A stretch of DNA of 64,000 nt from Nitrosococcus wardiae (lineage in GTDB: Bacteria > Pseudomonadota > Gammaproteobacteria > Nitrosococcales > Nitrosococcaceae), in NCBI RefSeq assembly GCF_004421105.1, contig NZ_CP038033.1:3677659-3741658 (forward strand), written 5' to 3'. The position numbers and the translations under genes are program-made. Numbering within the stretch: position 1 is the first letter of the stretch; each line of letters opens with the position of its first letter. This document shows positions 52,394-63,587 of this stretch, one piece after another. The notes beneath the pieces were generated by a model. It was not told the origin of the DNA, ran no database searches, and worked only from the letters and a program-made list of their open reading frames with translations.

Positions 52394-52477
52394 TTACCTC
52401 GACATAAATAAATAAAATTATTAATCTACCCGAAAAGTCATCCCCTAAAAGGCCTCAAGGGAAAGGATTAATAAACG

Positions 52478-55099
52478 TCATTGCCCTTTGGATTTTAGAT
52501 GACTCTCCACCCACTCCGGGACTGATTTAAGGGCGGCATCCAACTTTTTCGGATCCTTACCCCCTGCCTGGGCCATATCCGGCCGCCCCCCACCTCGGCC
52601 TCCCACCTGTTCAGCCACAAAATTAACCAAATCCCCTGCTTTAATCTGGCTAATGGCATTTTTAGTCACCCCTGCAATCAAAACCACCTTACCTTCCACC
52701 ACTGTGCCTAACACAATGGCAGCGGTGGCCAGCTTGCTTTTAAGTTGATCGACCGTATTACGCAAAGTTTTGATATCAACCCCGTCAATCCGGGCTGCCA
52801 AGACTTTAATACCCTGGATTTCCTGGGCCTGAGCGCTTAGATCCGATCCTCCCGCGCTGGCCAGCCGGGCCTTGAGGGTCCGTATTTCCCTCTCCTGCTG
52901 GCGGGCTTGTTGCTGCAATAATTCAAGCTTGTCAATCACCGACTCCCGCGAAGCCTTGAGCCGACCTGTAACCGCTTCCAAGCGGGCCTCATTCTCCTCT
53001 ATCCAGCGTAGCGCCGCTTCCCCGGTAACCGCCTCAATCCGGCGAATCCCGGCAGCAATACCTGTTTCATTAACAATCTTAAAGAGACCAATGTTGCCGG
53101 TACGATCCACATGGGTACCACCACACAACTCTACAGAAAAATTTCCCATGCGCAAAACTCGCACTTGCTCGCCGTATTTTTCACCAAACAAGGCCACGAC
53201 TCCCGCATCCAGAGCCTTCTGCAGGGGCATAATCTGCGTTTCTACAGGTAAATTTGTCCTAATTTGGGCATTCACCAAATGCTCAATTTGACGCAACTGT
53301 TCTGGTTCTAGCGCTTCGAAGTGGGAAAAATCAAATCGCAGCCGTTCGGAAGTCACCAGAGAGCCTTTCTGGGCTACGTGCTCCCCCAGTACCTGCCGCA
53401 GCGCCGCATGTAGAAGGTGCGTGGCCGAATGGTTGAGCCTCGTGGGAGTCCGGTGTGCTCGCTCCACTTCGGCTTGAATTAAATCGCCGACCCGTAGCTC
53501 ACCTAAGCGGACTTCGCCTAAGTGCGCATGTGCGGCCCCCTGCTTCTGGGTATCCGTCACATTGAATAATCCATTGGGACCACGCAGCATTCCCCGGTCC
53601 CCTACTTGCCCGCCCGCTTCAGCATAGAACGGAGTCCGGTCAAGCACTATAATTCCCTTTTCACCGGCACTTAGTTGCTCCACAGCCTCTGTGGTCTCAG
53701 CCACCCGGAATAGGGCGGTCACTTGGCCTTCACCCCGCAGATGCTCGTAACCAATAAATTCTGTTTCCAGATCTAGCTGGAGGTCAGAGCCATACTCGAT
53801 CTTGAAGCGACTAGCGGCGCGGGCACGCTCACGCTGCTTGGCCATGGCGTGCTCAAACCCCTTCATATCCAGCGTAAGACCCCGCTCCCGAGCAATATCG
53901 GCAGTCAGGTCCACAGGGAAACCAAAAGTATCGTAGAGCCGAAATACCGTTTCCCCAGGAATCACCTGACCCGATAGCTTCTCTATATCCTGCTCTAGGA
54001 TTTTGAGCCCCTGGTCTAACGTTTCATTAAAACGTTCCTCTTCTAATTTCAGTATCCGCTCTACCCGACTCTGAGCCTGGGGCAACTCAGGATAGGCTTC
54101 TCCCATTTCTTCAGCTAATGGCTGCACTAATTGATAGAAGAAAGGATCACGTAGGCCTAGTTTATGCCCATGCCGGATGGCTCGGCGAATGATACGGCGC
54201 AGGACATAACCCCGCCCCTCATTGGAAGGTTGTACGCCATCAACCACCAAAAAGGCACAGGAGCGAATATGATCAGCAATCACCCGCAAGGAAGTCGGTT
54301 CTTGATTTTGAATGCCCGAAAGCGCAGTAATTGCAGTAATTAAATTACGGAACAAATCGATGTCGTAATTATCATGGACTCCTTGCATTACTGCCGCCAA
54401 CCGTTCCAAACCCATCCCCGTATCGACAGAAGGCTTGGGCAAGGGGGAAAGGTGGCCTTCCTTATTCCGATCATACTGCATGAAAACCAGATTCCAAATC
54501 TCAGTATATCGGTCACCCTCCTGCTCCGGACTACCAGGAGGACCTCCCGCAATGCCAGGCCCGTGATCATAGAAAATCTCAGAGGAAGGGCCACAGGGTC
54601 CTGTATCTCCCATGGACCAGAAGTTATCTTCGGCACCACAGCGGGCAAAGCGCTCAGGACTAACGCCAATCTCCTTTAACCAAATATTGGCCGCTTCATC
54701 ATCATCTTCAAAAACCGTAATCCACAGCCGCTCAGGCGGCAACTTCAGCACTTCGGTCAACAACACCCACCCATAACCGATGGCCTCGCGCTTAAAGTAG
54801 TCTCCAAAACTGAAATTGCCCAGCATTTCAAAAAAAGTATGATGGCGGGCAGTGTATCCCACATTTTCAAGGTCATTATGTTTCCCCCCGGCACGGACAC
54901 AGCGCTGGGCACTCGCAGCACGGCGGTAAGCGCGGGTTTCTCGGCCAAGGAAAACCTCTTTAAACTGAACCATGCCCGCGTTGGTAAAAAGCAAAGTCGG
55001 ATCATTAACGGGGACTAAAGGACTACTGGGAACAATCTCATGGCCCTGATGGCGAAAATAATCGAGGAATATTTTTCGAAGTTCAGCACTGCTTTTCAT
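52478..55099 (-). CDS. alaS: Alanyl-tRNA synthetase
   Basis: An 873-residue class II synthetase with the normal full length. The catalytic core starts [39 protein letters not shown] and the motif-3 region [13 protein letters not shown] (about 235-247) are clear. The editing domain carries [16 protein letters not shown] and the metal-binding [13 protein letters not shown] (about 665). The C-Ala domain ends [15 protein letters not shown]. It lies 24 nt after recX. Confidence 0.97.
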   Translation of the reverse strand: MKSSAELRKIFLDYFRHQGHEIVPSSPLVPVNDPTLLFTNAGMVQFKEVFLGRETRAYRRAASAQRCVRAGGKHNDLENVGYTARHHTFFEMLGNFSFGDYFKREAIGYGWVLLTEVLKLPPERLWITVFEDDDEAANIWLKEIGVSPERFARCGAEDNFWSMGDTGPCGPSSEIFYDHGPGIAGGPPGSPEQEGDRYTEIWNLVFMQYDRNKEGHLSPLPKPSVDTGMGLERLAAVMQGVHDNYDIDLFRNLITAITALSGIQNQEPTSLRVIADHIRSCAFLVVDGVQPSNEGRGYVLRRIIRRAIRHGHKLGLRDPFFYQLVQPLAEEMGEAYPELPQAQSRVERILKLEEERFNETLDQGLKILEQDIEKLSGQVIPGETVFRLYDTFGFPVDLTADIARERGLTLDMKGFEHAMAKQRERARAASRFKIEYGSDLQLDLETEFIGYEHLRGEGQVTALFRVAETTEAVEQLSAGEKGIIVLDRTPFYAEAGGQVGDRGMLRGPNGLFNVTDTQKQGAAHAHLGEVRLGELRVGDLIQAEVERAHRTPTRLNHSATHLLHAALRQVLGEHVAQKGSLVTSERLRFDFSHFEALEPEQLRQIEHLVNAQIRTNLPVETQIMPLQKALDAGVVALFGEKYGEQVRVLRMGNFSVELCGGTHVDRTGNIGLFKIVNETGIAAGIRRIEAVTGEAALRWIEENEARLEAVTGRLKASRESVIDKLELLQQQARQQEREIRTLKARLASAGGSDLSAQAQEIQGIKVLAARIDGVDIKTLRNTVDQLKSKLATAAIVLGTVVEGKVVLIAGVTKNAISQIKAGDLVNFVAEQVGGRGGGRPDMAQAGGKDPKKLDAALKSVPEWVESHLKSKGQ

Positions 55100-55123
55100 A
55101 ATCGGTTGCTTACGCTGAGCGAC

Positions 55124-55576
55124 TCAGTCGTCTATTCCGCTTAACGCGCGATTAATCTGTTCCTGGGTGAATCCCCGGTACTGCAGAAAACGCATCTGCC
55201 GGGCCCGTTCCCCAAGGCTGCTGGGAAGTGCCTGTCCAAAGCGCTTGCTCCGGGCTTTCATCGCTTGGTTATCCCAATCCCTTTCCTGAATCAGGCCATC
55301 GGCAATCAAGGCCTCGCTGATACCCCGCTCCTTGAGTTCGGCCGCGATACGGCGGGGTCCAAAACCACGTTCTGCCCGCGAACGAATATAACTTTCGGCA
55401 AAGCGTTGATCGCTTTGTAAGTTATCCCGTTCCAGCTCTGCCAGCACAGCCTCAATTAAATTAGATTGATATCCCCGGGCAGTAAGCTTACGGTGTAATT
55501 CCCAACTGGAGTGCTCTCGCCGCGCCAGCATCTCCAACATTAGGCTTCGAACGTTTACTGCACCGTTATCGCCCAT
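55124..55576 (-). CDS. recX: RecA regulator RecX
   Basis: A 150-residue modulator that binds RecA filaments and inhibits or tunes strand exchange. It has the three-helix repeat pattern: LLARREHSSWELHRKL-like start (MLARREHSSWELHRKLTARG), then SYIRSRAERGFGPRRIAAEL, then ARQMRFLQYRGFTQEQINRA. It starts 8 nt after the recA stop, the standard recA-recX operon order. Confidence 0.94.
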   Translation of the reverse strand: MGDNGAVNVRSLMLEMLARREHSSWELHRKLTARGYQSNLIEAVLAELERDNLQSDQRFAESYIRSRAERGFGPRRIAAELKERGISEALIADGLIQERDWDNQAMKARSKRFGQALPSSLGERARQMRFLQYRGFTQEQINRALSGIDD

Positions 55577-55584
55577 ATGAAGAG

Positions 55585-56613
55585 TCAGGCTTCCACCTCC
55601 TCAACCTCTGCCAATGCCGCTTTGCTCGGCAAGAGCCTCTCCCGGATACTGGCTTCAATGCCCTGGGCGAGCTCTTGATGTTCCTTGAGAAATTGACGCA
55701 CATTATCCCTGCCCTGACCAATCCGATCCCCATTATAGCTGTACCAAGCGCCCGTCTTTTGGACAAGTCCCTCCTGGACTCCCAGATCGATAATCTCTCC
55801 TTCCCGGGAAACTCCACTCCCATAAAGGATGTCGAAGGAGATTTGTTTGAAAGGCGGTGCCATCTTATTCTTAACGATTTTCACCCGGGTTTCGTTACCG
55901 ATGATCTCCTCCCCTTTTTTGAGGGAGCCCACTCGACGAATATCCAAACGCACAGAAGCATAAAATTTGAGCGCGTTACCACCGGTGGTTGTCTCCGGGC
56001 TACCAAACATCACTCCAATCTTCATCCGAATCTGGTTAATAAAAACGACCAGTGTATTGGAGCGCTTAATATTAGCGGTAAGCTTGCGCAGGGCCTGGGA
56101 CATCAACCTGGCTTGCAAGCCTACATGGGAATCGCCCATTTCTCCCTCAATCTCCGCTTTGGGGGTCAGAGCAGCCACCGAGTCTATCACAACCACATCC
56201 ACCGCCCCCGAGCGCACCAGCATATCGGCAATCTCTAGTGCCTGCTCCCCCGTATCCGGTTGGGAAACAAGAAGATCATTAACACCAACCCCTAATTTCT
56301 CAGCATACTGAGGATCCAGGGCGTGTTCGGCGTCCACAAAAGCCGCTGTCCCTCCCACCTTCTGGGCTTCTGCAACAACTTGCAGAGCTAAAGTGGTCTT
56401 GCCTGAGGCCTCTGGTCCAAAGATTTCAACCACGCGGCCTCGCGGCAATCCTCCCACTCCGAGGGCGATATCAAGCCCTAGAGAGCCCGTAGAAATTACC
56501 TCAACCCCGCGTACGGTGCTGGCATCCCCGAGACGCATTACCGCGCCTTTGCCAAACTGCTTCTCAATCTGTGAAAGCGCAGCTCCCAGCGCTTTTTTCC
56601 GGTTTTCGTCCAT
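55585..56613 (-). CDS. recA: Recombinase RecA
   Basis: A 342-residue DNA-dependent ATPase for homologous recombination and SOS induction. Walker A is [16 protein letters not shown] (about 63-78), Walker B is [15 protein letters not shown] (about 138-150), and loop L2 is [20 protein letters not shown] (about 204). The C-terminus is acidic (EVEEVEA). No canonical gammaproteobacterial LexA box (CTGT-N8-ACAG) is visible upstream; a different palindrome lies at 56682-56695. Confidence 0.98.
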   Translation of the reverse strand: MDENRKKALGAALSQIEKQFGKGAVMRLGDASTVRGVEVISTGSLGLDIALGVGGLPRGRVVEIFGPEASGKTTLALQVVAEAQKVGGTAAFVDAEHALDPQYAEKLGVGVNDLLVSQPDTGEQALEIADMLVRSGAVDVVVIDSVAALTPKAEIEGEMGDSHVGLQARLMSQALRKLTANIKRSNTLVVFINQIRMKIGVMFGSPETTTGGNALKFYASVRLDIRRVGSLKKGEEIIGNETRVKIVKNKMAPPFKQISFDILYGSGVSREGEIIDLGVQEGLVQKTGAWYSYNGDRIGQGRDNVRQFLKEHQELAQGIEASIRERLLPSKAALAEVEEVEA

Positions 56614-56681
56614 TGCTTGACCTCTAATTCTCCGCAGCGTACAAGCCTATGCCTTTAATTAAAAATTATCCCATAGTCTGG

Positions 56682-56695
56682 CTAGGACATCCTAG
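56682..56695. promoter_or_regulatory. Palindrome upstream of recA
   Basis: CTAGGA-CA-TCCTAG forms a 6-bp inverted repeat with a 2-bp centre. It lies about 69 nt upstream of the recA start and 25 nt after the thpR stop. It could be an operator or a short terminator. Its link to recA control is only positional. Confidence 0.35.
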
Positions 56696-56719
56696 TCCGC
56701 TGGCATTAAAATGATCAGT

Positions 56720-57259
56720 TCACATCCCTAAAGGCCAAGTGCGTAACACTTGGTACTGAGCCCCGCTGGGATAGGTCACTGATTGTACCAAACAAAAATG
56801 GTCAACCTGCCAGACCAGGGGTGCCACCCGAGTGGCGGGAAAGTGCCCGGCCACCTTACGCGCCAGAGTCATATGGGCCCGGTAAGGCCGAGTCTCGGGC
56901 TGATGGCCACATACCGTCAGCCCTTGATTCAATTGTTGCACCAACTCTATCAAGGGCTCCGGCGTCTCCTCGGTAGCACACCAAACTACCCGTGGTCGGG
57001 ACCAATGCTCTATCTTCTCCAGCTGTAGCGTAAAGGATCTCCCCACAATAGTATCGGCCACCGCTTCGACACAGGCACGCTGTTGCGCCGTCATACTCCC
57101 CAAGAAAACCAAAGTCAAGTGCAAATTCTCTGGGCGAACCCGTTTCCCCTGCTTACCCAATACCTGCCGGGCAATTTGAGCCAAGGACTCCTGAAACGCC
57201 TGTTCAGGCCAAAGGGCAAAAAACAAACGTTGAGTTTCAGGTGGACTGTTCAAGGACAT
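56720..57259 (-). CDS. thpR: RNA 2',3'-cyclic phosphodiesterase (2H family)
   Basis: A 179-residue 2H phosphoesterase (ThpR/LigT-like) that opens 2',3'-cyclic phosphates. The two catalytic HxT/S motifs are seen: NLHLTLVFLG (about 44) and RAHMTLARKV (about 127). The start MSLNSPPETQRLFFALWPEQ at 57259 overlaps the end of pncC by 23 nt. The frame is open to 57307, but the upstream part is not conserved-looking. Confidence 0.9.
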   Translation of the reverse strand: MSLNSPPETQRLFFALWPEQAFQESLAQIARQVLGKQGKRVRPENLHLTLVFLGSMTAQQRACVEAVADTIVGRSFTLQLEKIEHWSRPRVVWCATEETPEPLIELVQQLNQGLTVCGHQPETRPYRAHMTLARKVAGHFPATRVAPLVWQVDHFCLVQSVTYPSGAQYQVLRTWPLGM

Positions 57260-57725
57260 CCAATAATCCTCGCAAAGCCCGCTCCACCGATTGCCGTCGC
57301 ACTGCATCGCGGTCCCCTGGAAAACCTTCCCCAGCGGTCCACTCGCCCCCTGTCTTCAATGCCCAAGCAAACCAGACCGTTCCAACAGGCTTGTCTGGAG
57401 ATCCCCCCCCAGGTCCAGCAACCCCGCTGACAGCAATACTGATCTCTGCACGACTGTGAGCCAACGCACCTCTCGCCATTTCCTTGACAGTGGCTTCACT
57501 CACCGCTCCAAAATGCACCAGCGTTTCCGCGCTAACTTCAAGCATCTCCTGTTTAGCTTCATTGCTATAGGTCACAAAACCCCGTTCAAACCAAGCTGAA
57601 CTCCCGGCAATATCGGTGATGGCTTTTGCTACCCATCCACCCGTGCAAGACTCGGCAGTGACCACCTTCAAGCCGCGTGCTTGTAAGACCTTTCCAAGCT
57701 GCTGAGCTAACATCTCTAGCTTCAT
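57237..57725 (-). CDS. pncC: Nicotinamide-nucleotide amidohydrolase PncC (CinA C-terminal)
   Basis: A 162-residue NMN deamidase that recycles nicotinamide mononucleotide to nicotinate mononucleotide. TAESCTGGWVAKAITDIAGS carries the catalytic Ser/Lys region. VSGVAGPGGGSPDKPVGTVW is the family signature. The N-terminal CinA domain is absent, as is normal for this gene order (pncC-recA-recX). Start MKLEMLAQQLGKVL. Confidence 0.95.
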   Translation of the reverse strand: MKLEMLAQQLGKVLQARGLKVVTAESCTGGWVAKAITDIAGSSAWFERGFVTYSNEAKQEMLEVSAETLVHFGAVSEATVKEMARGALAHSRAEISIAVSGVAGPGGGSPDKPVGTVWFAWALKTGGEWTAGEGFPGDRDAVRRQSVERALRGLLDVLEQST

Positions 57726-57989
57726 TTCAAAGATAGTTATACCAATCTATCTAGCAAATGTCCTGCGATGACATGATCTAAGGCTAGTCACCAAAATACG
57801 GTCGCCGCTACTCCCTAACAAGTGCTTGCTATCGTCCAGGACATGCTTGCTATAATCAATGCCGCTATAACAACAATATCCAATAAATTTCTTCCCGCAA
57901 ACAGATATTTTAATCTGCCCCTACCCAAGAGGCGGAAGCTTTAATTCAGCGATATTTGCCAACTCACTACCGACTGCAAAGGTCTGTCT

Positions 57990-60572
57990 ATGTCAGCGAA
58001 TGGCCCGAGAAAACCCCATACTCCCATGATGCAACAGTACCTGCGAATTAAGGCAGACTATCCCCACACCCTTCTACTTTACCGTATGGGTGACTTCTAC
58101 GAGTTGTTCTATGAAGACGCTCGACGTGCTGCAGAACTACTGGATATTGCCCTCACTAGCCGCGGTCAGTCAGCGGGCGCCCCCATCCCCATGGCGGGAA
58201 TCCCCTACCATGCCCTCGATTCCTATTTGGTAAGACTAGTACGTCAGGGAGAGTCAGTGGCCATCTGTGAGCAGATGGGTGACCCCGCCAAAAGTAAAGG
58301 CCCTGTAGAACGACAGGTAGTGCGGGTGGTTACCCCTGGAACAGTGACCGATGAAGCCCTGTTGGAGGCCCGTCAGGATAATTTGCTTGCCGCTCTCCAG
58401 CGTAAGGGTGACATTTTTGGATTTGCCGTGCTTGATCTTTGTAGTGGGCGCTTTAGCGTCCTAGAAGTAAATAACGAAGCGGCAGCAGCCAGCGAACTGG
58501 CCCGCATCCGTCCGGCGGAACTTTTAGTGAGCGAGGAGCTAGCCCTTACCCTGGCCGATCCTCAAGCAGCCACGGTGACACGACCTCTACCTCCCTGGTA
58601 TTTTGATACGGAGAGCGCCCAACGCCAGCTTTGCCAGCAATTCGGAACCCAGGATCTAACCGGCTTTGGCTGCGAGGATCTGAAAACCGCTATTGCCGCT
58701 GCAGGATGCCTGCTGCAATATATCCGCGATACCCAGCGAACTCAGCTTCCCCATATCCAAAAACTCCAAGTAGAATCTCAAGAAACTAGCGTGATCCTGG
58801 ATCCCAGCACGCGGCGCAACCTAGAATTAGAAGAAAGCTTGAGTGGTCATTCCAACCATACTTTGATTGCAGTATTGGACCGAACGGCAACCGCTATGGG
58901 CAGCCGTCTGCTACGGCGCTATCTCCATCGGCCTCTGCGGGACCAAACTCTACTCAAGCAGCGTCAACAGGCGATCGCTACTCTCTTAGAAACTGGGTTA
59001 AGCGCTCCTCTGCAAAAGCTGCTCCGGGGAATTGGTGATATTGAGCGAATCCTCTCGCGGGTAGCCCTACGCTCAGCCCGCCCACGAGATCTTGTCCAAT
59101 TACGTCACTCTCTGGGATTATTACCTGACATTCAAGCTCCCCTATTCCCCCTCCAGAGTCCCCAACTCCGGTTACTACAGCAAAATCTAGGCCCCTTTCC
59201 AGAACTCTACCAATTGCTGCAGCGAGCCATCTGCGAAAATCCTCCTGTGCTCCTCCAAGAGGGAGGAGTGATTGCCCCCGGCTTCGACTCTAAACTGGAT
59301 GAGTTGCGGCATCTAAGTAACAATGCTGGGCAATTTTTAGTGGAACTGGAGCAACGGGAACGGGAGCGCACCGGACTTTCGACCCTTAAGGTAGGTTATA
59401 ACAAAATCCATGGCTACTATATTGAGATCGCTCGCACTCAAGCTCATAAAGCACCTCCTGACTATACTCGCCGCCAGACCTTAAAGGGAGCTGAACGCTA
59501 TATCACTCCAGAATTGAAAGGCTTTGAGGATAAAGTATTAAGTGCCCGGGAACGGGCGCAGGCGCGGGAAAAAGCCCTTTACGAAGAATTGCTTGAGCAA
59601 GTGGCCAATCCGCTCCCGGCTTTACAGGCCTGTGCCAGTGCCTTGGCGGAACTGGACGTACTGAATAACCTGGCTGAACGGGCCGAAACCCTGGAATATA
59701 TGCCCCCCGTGTTGAGCGATCAGCCGGGGATTCTGATCGAAGGGGGCCGCCACCCAGTGGTAGAGCAAACTTTGGAGGCCCCTTTTGTATCCAATGATCT
59801 AACCCTCCATGAAGAACGACGGACGTTAATTATTACCGGTCCCAATATGGGGGGAAAATCCACTTACATGCGCCAAACGGCCTTAATTGTCCTTCTCGCC
59901 CATATTGGGAGCTTTGTCCCAGCCCGCCGCGCGGTAATTGGCCCTATTGACCGAATTTTCACCCGCATTGGCGCCGCCGATGATCTTGCTGGGGGACGCT
60001 CCACCTTTATGGTGGAAATGACCGAGACCGCCAATATTCTACATAATGCCACCAAACATAGCTTAGTGCTGATGGATGAAATCGGCCGGGGCACGAGCAC
60101 TTTCGACGGCCTGTCCCTGGCCTGGGCCGTAGCTTCCCACCTTGCCTACACGGTGCGTTCCCTGACTCTATTCGCAACCCATTATTTTGAACTGACTAGC
60201 CTCCCTGAGCATCTTCCTGGGGTGGCTAACCTTCATCTCACGGCAACCGAGTATAAGGAGCGTATTGTTTTTCTCCATGCGGTGAAAGAGGGGCCTGCTA
60301 ACCAAAGCTATGGTCTTCAAGTGGCCGCATTAGCTGGCGTTCCCCAGGAAGTGATTACCCAAGCACGGCAACGACTCGCGGAGTTAGAAAATAATGCCCG
60401 GCAAAACCCCACCGATGGAGGCGAAACCCAACTCGACCTATTTGCCACACCTGCGGATCATCCTGTCGTTCAGATCTTACAGGACTTGGAGCCAGATGAA
60501 CTCAGTCCCCGGCAAGCCTTAAAGAAACTCTATGAACTCAAAGCGCTGTTAAACCTTGCTGTTACCAACTAA
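57990..60572 (+). CDS. mutS: DNA mismatch repair protein MutS
   Basis: An 860-residue mismatch-recognition ATPase of full length. The mismatch-binding motif [11 protein letters not shown] with Phe-x-Glu is near residue 33. Then come the connector, lever/clamp ([14 protein letters not shown]) and the ATPase with [17 protein letters not shown] (about 620), [29 protein letters not shown] and ATHYFELT. The C-terminal HTH ends [10 protein letters not shown]. Divergent from pncC; it works with MutL, which is not in the window. Confidence 0.98.
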   Translation: MSANGPRKPHTPMMQQYLRIKADYPHTLLLYRMGDFYELFYEDARRAAELLDIALTSRGQSAGAPIPMAGIPYHALDSYLVRLVRQGESVAICEQMGDPAKSKGPVERQVVRVVTPGTVTDEALLEARQDNLLAALQRKGDIFGFAVLDLCSGRFSVLEVNNEAAAASELARIRPAELLVSEELALTLADPQAATVTRPLPPWYFDTESAQRQLCQQFGTQDLTGFGCEDLKTAIAAAGCLLQYIRDTQRTQLPHIQKLQVESQETSVILDPSTRRNLELEESLSGHSNHTLIAVLDRTATAMGSRLLRRYLHRPLRDQTLLKQRQQAIATLLETGLSAPLQKLLRGIGDIERILSRVALRSARPRDLVQLRHSLGLLPDIQAPLFPLQSPQLRLLQQNLGPFPELYQLLQRAICENPPVLLQEGGVIAPGFDSKLDELRHLSNNAGQFLVELEQRERERTGLSTLKVGYNKIHGYYIEIARTQAHKAPPDYTRRQTLKGAERYITPELKGFEDKVLSARERAQAREKALYEELLEQVANPLPALQACASALAELDVLNNLAERAETLEYMPPVLSDQPGILIEGGRHPVVEQTLEAPFVSNDLTLHEERRTLIITGPNMGGKSTYMRQTALIVLLAHIGSFVPARRAVIGPIDRIFTRIGAADDLAGGRSTFMVEMTETANILHNATKHSLVLMDEIGRGTSTFDGLSLAWAVASHLAYTVRSLTLFATHYFELTSLPEHLPGVANLHLTATEYKERIVFLHAVKEGPANQSYGLQVAALAGVPQEVITQARQRLAELENNARQNPTDGGETQLDLFATPADHPVVQILQDLEPDELSPRQALKKLYELKALLNLAVTN

Positions 60573-60609
60573 AACGACAGTCATTTTTGGCGTTTGCGGC
60601 CCAGGGCTT

Positions 60610-61734
60610 TTAGCTACAACAACCTGATTCTGCACAGGAACCTCCCTGGTGGATCCCGCCTTTGGTTTCTTGTGCTGGGCGCCGAGTCCCCGCAGGCGCA
60701 CACCAGGTCACTGGTTCTTGGGAGACGGCCGGTGAAATTCCAATAAAATCATCATTATAGGGGCCGGTGGTTAGGAGCCGAAAGGTGCGCTCACACACCG
60801 CAATGCGTTCTCCCCGCGGAAAAACATGACCTTCTTCATCATGGACCTGGGTATAAGGTCCCTTATAAATGACCGCCTGCCCCACATCCATACATTCTGA
60901 GCCTTCAGGTTTAACGGCAGTGAGAGTCGCTGAGCGAAACTCGATGCCCTCCACCACCTGCCAAGGCTCGGCCTCCCATTTATCGTAACTCACCGCAACA
61001 AAGCCCATTGCTAAGAAGGCATCAAGGAATTCTTTTTCCTGGAAGGCCCCGGAAATACAGCCAGACCACAATTTTGGATCATCACGTAAGTGTTGGGGAA
61101 CGACCTCATCACTGATAATATCGGAAATAGCGACCCGCCCACCCGGACGCAATACTCGGAAGATTTCCGCAACCATTTGTGCCTTTGCCCCATCCTCTAC
61201 TAAATTCAACACGCAATTGGAAATAACCAGATCCACCGAGCTATCAGGGATTAGGGGGGTTTCCTGGCGTTGTTGGGTTTTAAAAGCCTCTAGACGGGCT
61301 AAATCTCGGCTCTTGGACACGGGGTTTGCAGCTAAATAGGCATCTACGGCAGCTAAGTCTAAAGCCAGATCCTGGATCAACCCCTTTTTAAATTCGACCC
61401 GTTCACCGCCCAACCGCTTTGCCATTTCGGCTTGATATTTTTGGGCTAGAGCAAGCATGTCGTCATTCATATCTACGCCTATTACTCGCCCTTGGGCGCC
61501 AACGAGTTGCGCTGCTATATAACAGATTTTACCGCCACCACTGCCGAGATCGAGCACCACGTCTCCTTCTCGAATATAGGGGGAAGGATCGCCACAACCA
61601 TAGTCCTTATCAATGATCTCCTGGGGCAGAATTTGCAACAACCGTGAGTCATACTCCACTGCGCAGCACAACTCAGTTTGATGCGCCTGAGCCCCTTCTG
61701 AATACCGTTCCAACACATTAACTTGCTGCGACAT
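60610..61734 (-). CDS. ArsM-like SAM-dependent methyltransferase
   Basis: A 374-residue methyltransferase. Motif I is VLDLGSGGGKICY (about 60-72), followed by GRVIGVDMND and the post-motif NCVLNLVEDG; FRVLRPGGRVAISDI is typical of the arsenite methyltransferase group. Cys residues at about 23-24, 47 and 210-230, plus a Cys-rich tail (GGSCAESGCCS), could bind As(III). The C-terminal half resembles the ArsM-type extension in arsenosugar loci. The ArsS-like gene is 61 nt upstream in the same direction, supporting the arsenosugar pathway. Confidence 0.82.
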   Translation of the reverse strand: MSQQVNVLERYSEGAQAHQTELCCAVEYDSRLLQILPQEIIDKDYGCGDPSPYIREGDVVLDLGSGGGKICYIAAQLVGAQGRVIGVDMNDDMLALAQKYQAEMAKRLGGERVEFKKGLIQDLALDLAAVDAYLAANPVSKSRDLARLEAFKTQQRQETPLIPDSSVDLVISNCVLNLVEDGAKAQMVAEIFRVLRPGGRVAISDIISDEVVPQHLRDDPKLWSGCISGAFQEKEFLDAFLAMGFVAVSYDKWEAEPWQVVEGIEFRSATLTAVKPEGSECMDVGQAVIYKGPYTQVHDEEGHVFPRGERIAVCERTFRLLTTGPYNDDFIGISPAVSQEPVTWCAPAGTRRPAQETKGGIHQGGSCAESGCCS

Positions 61735-61795
61735 CTATGCACTCCTGGTTCAATCGATAATCTTGCCCTAAAATTTCATCCTTATCGGTATTCCA

Positions 61796-62764
61796 TCAAC
61801 TCAAAGCGCCACCGCAACTACTCCCCTGTCCAGCGCTGCAACCATAGCAATGATCGGCCACAGCGATGGGATTGCCTTCTAAATCTGTGCCCCACTCCAG
61901 GAGTTGGGAGAGATGAATGGGTGATTTGCCGACATGGACCAACGGCAAGCCCAGCATCTGATTAAAATCACAATCATAAACATATCCTTGCCAGTCAACG
62001 CTAATAAGGTTGCGACACATCACCGATTCTAGATTTTCTGCCTGGTAGGCCTCTCGCAAAAGAGCCATATATTTTCTAAACAGTCCCTTGGAAACAAGCA
62101 TGCTGCCAAAGCGCTGGATCGGCATATTGGTCAGGCTAAACAGATGGTTAAAAACAATCCCGTAGCGTTCACCAAGCTGGTGCTTATATTCCGCCTCTAG
62201 TCTCTTTTGGGGTGGCGGTAAAGTCGCACCCTGGGGGTTATACACAAGATTGAGTATTAGCCCTGAAGCCTTGTCACCATAGCCTAAATGATTGAGTTTC
62301 TGTAAAGCTCGGATACTGGTCTCAAACACCCCCCGGCCCCGTTGCCGATTGACATTCTCTTCCAAGTAACAAGGCAATGAGGCCACCACTTCTACTCTCT
62401 GGGCGGCTAAGAATTCGCCTAAACCTTCCTGTCCCGGCTCTTCAAGAATCGTGAGATTGCAACGATCAATGACTCGGACTCCCAAACTCCGCGCCCTGAT
62501 GACAAGATCTCGAAAGTGGGGATTAAGCTCTGGCGCTCCGCCGGTGAGGTCTAGGGCAGTGACGCTGGAGGTTTGTAAAAACGCAACAACTTGTTCAATG
62601 GTCTCCCGAACCATGACTTCTTTACGCTTCGGCCCGGCGCTGACATGGCAATGGACACACTGCTGATTACAGCGATAACCGAGATTAATTTGTAACGTTT
62701 CTAGAGGCTTACGCCTCAGGGCTGGAAAATCCGTGGCTTGCAATAAGGGTAGGGTTGCATGCAT
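61796..62764 (-). CDS. arsS: ArsS-like radical SAM protein (arsenosugar biosynthesis)
   Basis: A 322-residue radical SAM enzyme. The cluster motif is CNQQCVHCHVSAGPKR (CxxxCxxC, about 41-48). DLTGGAPELNPHFR is the SAM-binding GGE-like region. The C-terminus has the extra Cys cluster (CRNLI, DCDFNQML, CYGCSAGQGSSCGG) of the rSAM/Cys-rich family. ArsS converts methylated arsenicals to a 5'-deoxyadenosyl product. The ATG at 62764 is preferred to a TTG at 62785. Confidence 0.86.
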   Translation of the reverse strand: MHATLPLLQATDFPALRRKPLETLQINLGYRCNQQCVHCHVSAGPKRKEVMVRETIEQVVAFLQTSSVTALDLTGGAPELNPHFRDLVIRARSLGVRVIDRCNLTILEEPGQEGLGEFLAAQRVEVVASLPCYLEENVNRQRGRGVFETSIRALQKLNHLGYGDKASGLILNLVYNPQGATLPPPQKRLEAEYKHQLGERYGIVFNHLFSLTNMPIQRFGSMLVSKGLFRKYMALLREAYQAENLESVMCRNLISVDWQGYVYDCDFNQMLGLPLVHVGKSPIHLSQLLEWGTDLEGNPIAVADHCYGCSAGQGSSCGGALS

Positions 62765-62861
62765 GGAACTGTCTATATGCCTCAAACAGAAAAGATTTTT
62801 GATAAGACTTAAATTTTTCAGACTTCTTAGGGACCCTTTTGTTACAGTAGCTAGATAACCT

Positions 62862-63539
62862 TCATATTGGCTTTACAGGTTTTTTCGCCACATTATTCCG
62901 AAGATAGACGGGCAATGCCTGTTCTGCCATTACTGCTTCACCTCGGGCAAAAGCAGCAGCGCCGAGCTGGGCTATTGCGATAGCGCGGGGATAGCACTCT
63001 GCTTCCCAACCAGTTACTCTCTCCTCAAGACGCCCGCGCAGCTTATCCTTATAAGTTCCCCAGCCGGTACCTGCTCCAAACCACCCCTCCCCTGCCACCA
63101 AGGGGACTGCCTCGGGAGCGCAGACTTGTTCGGCACCTGTTAATCTAACCAAACCCTCAGCCCCTTGTTCATAGGCACCCCAATAAACCTCACCCATCCG
63201 GGCATCGATAGCCGCCAGAATCTTTTTCGCCCCACAAGACTGGGCCAGGGCTGCCAGGGAGGAAACGGGCAATACGGGCAAGTCGTGGGCAAAAGCGATC
63301 CCTTGCGCCACCCCCACACCAATCCGTACACCAGTAAAAGACCCCGGCCCCTGGCCGAAAGCCAGCGCATCGACAGCGCTCAGAGACATACCTGCTTCCG
63401 CCAATAGGGCCTCTAGCATATTTAAAATAAGATCTGAATGCCCTTGAGGAGTAACCACAAAACGCTCACGGATCTGGTCAGCTATAAGCAGGGCTGCAGA
63501 GCAGGCTTCCGTCGAGGTATCAAGAGCCAATAGCTTCAT
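62862..63539 (-). CDS. tsaB: tRNA threonylcarbamoyladenosine biosynthesis protein TsaB
   Basis: A 225-residue ASKHA-fold protein that partners TsaD and TsaE to make t6A37 on ANN-decoding tRNAs. LALDTSTEACSAALLI opens it. LAFGQGPGSFTGVRIGVGVAQGIAF is the signature (split as GQGPGSFTGVRIG), and AAIDARMGEVYWGAY follows. The size and motif set are typical. Divergent from the rhomboid gene (48-nt gap between starts). Confidence 0.95.
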   Translation of the reverse strand: MKLLALDTSTEACSAALLIADQIRERFVVTPQGHSDLILNMLEALLAEAGMSLSAVDALAFGQGPGSFTGVRIGVGVAQGIAFAHDLPVLPVSSLAALAQSCGAKKILAAIDARMGEVYWGAYEQGAEGLVRLTGAEQVCAPEAVPLVAGEGWFGAGTGWGTYKDKLRGRLEERVTGWEAECYPRAIAIAQLGAAAFARGEAVMAEQALPVYLRNNVAKKPVKPI

Positions 63540-63587
63540 ATTGAGCTAAGATACAAGGAACTGTTTTTCCTCAAATAACTTGATGCT

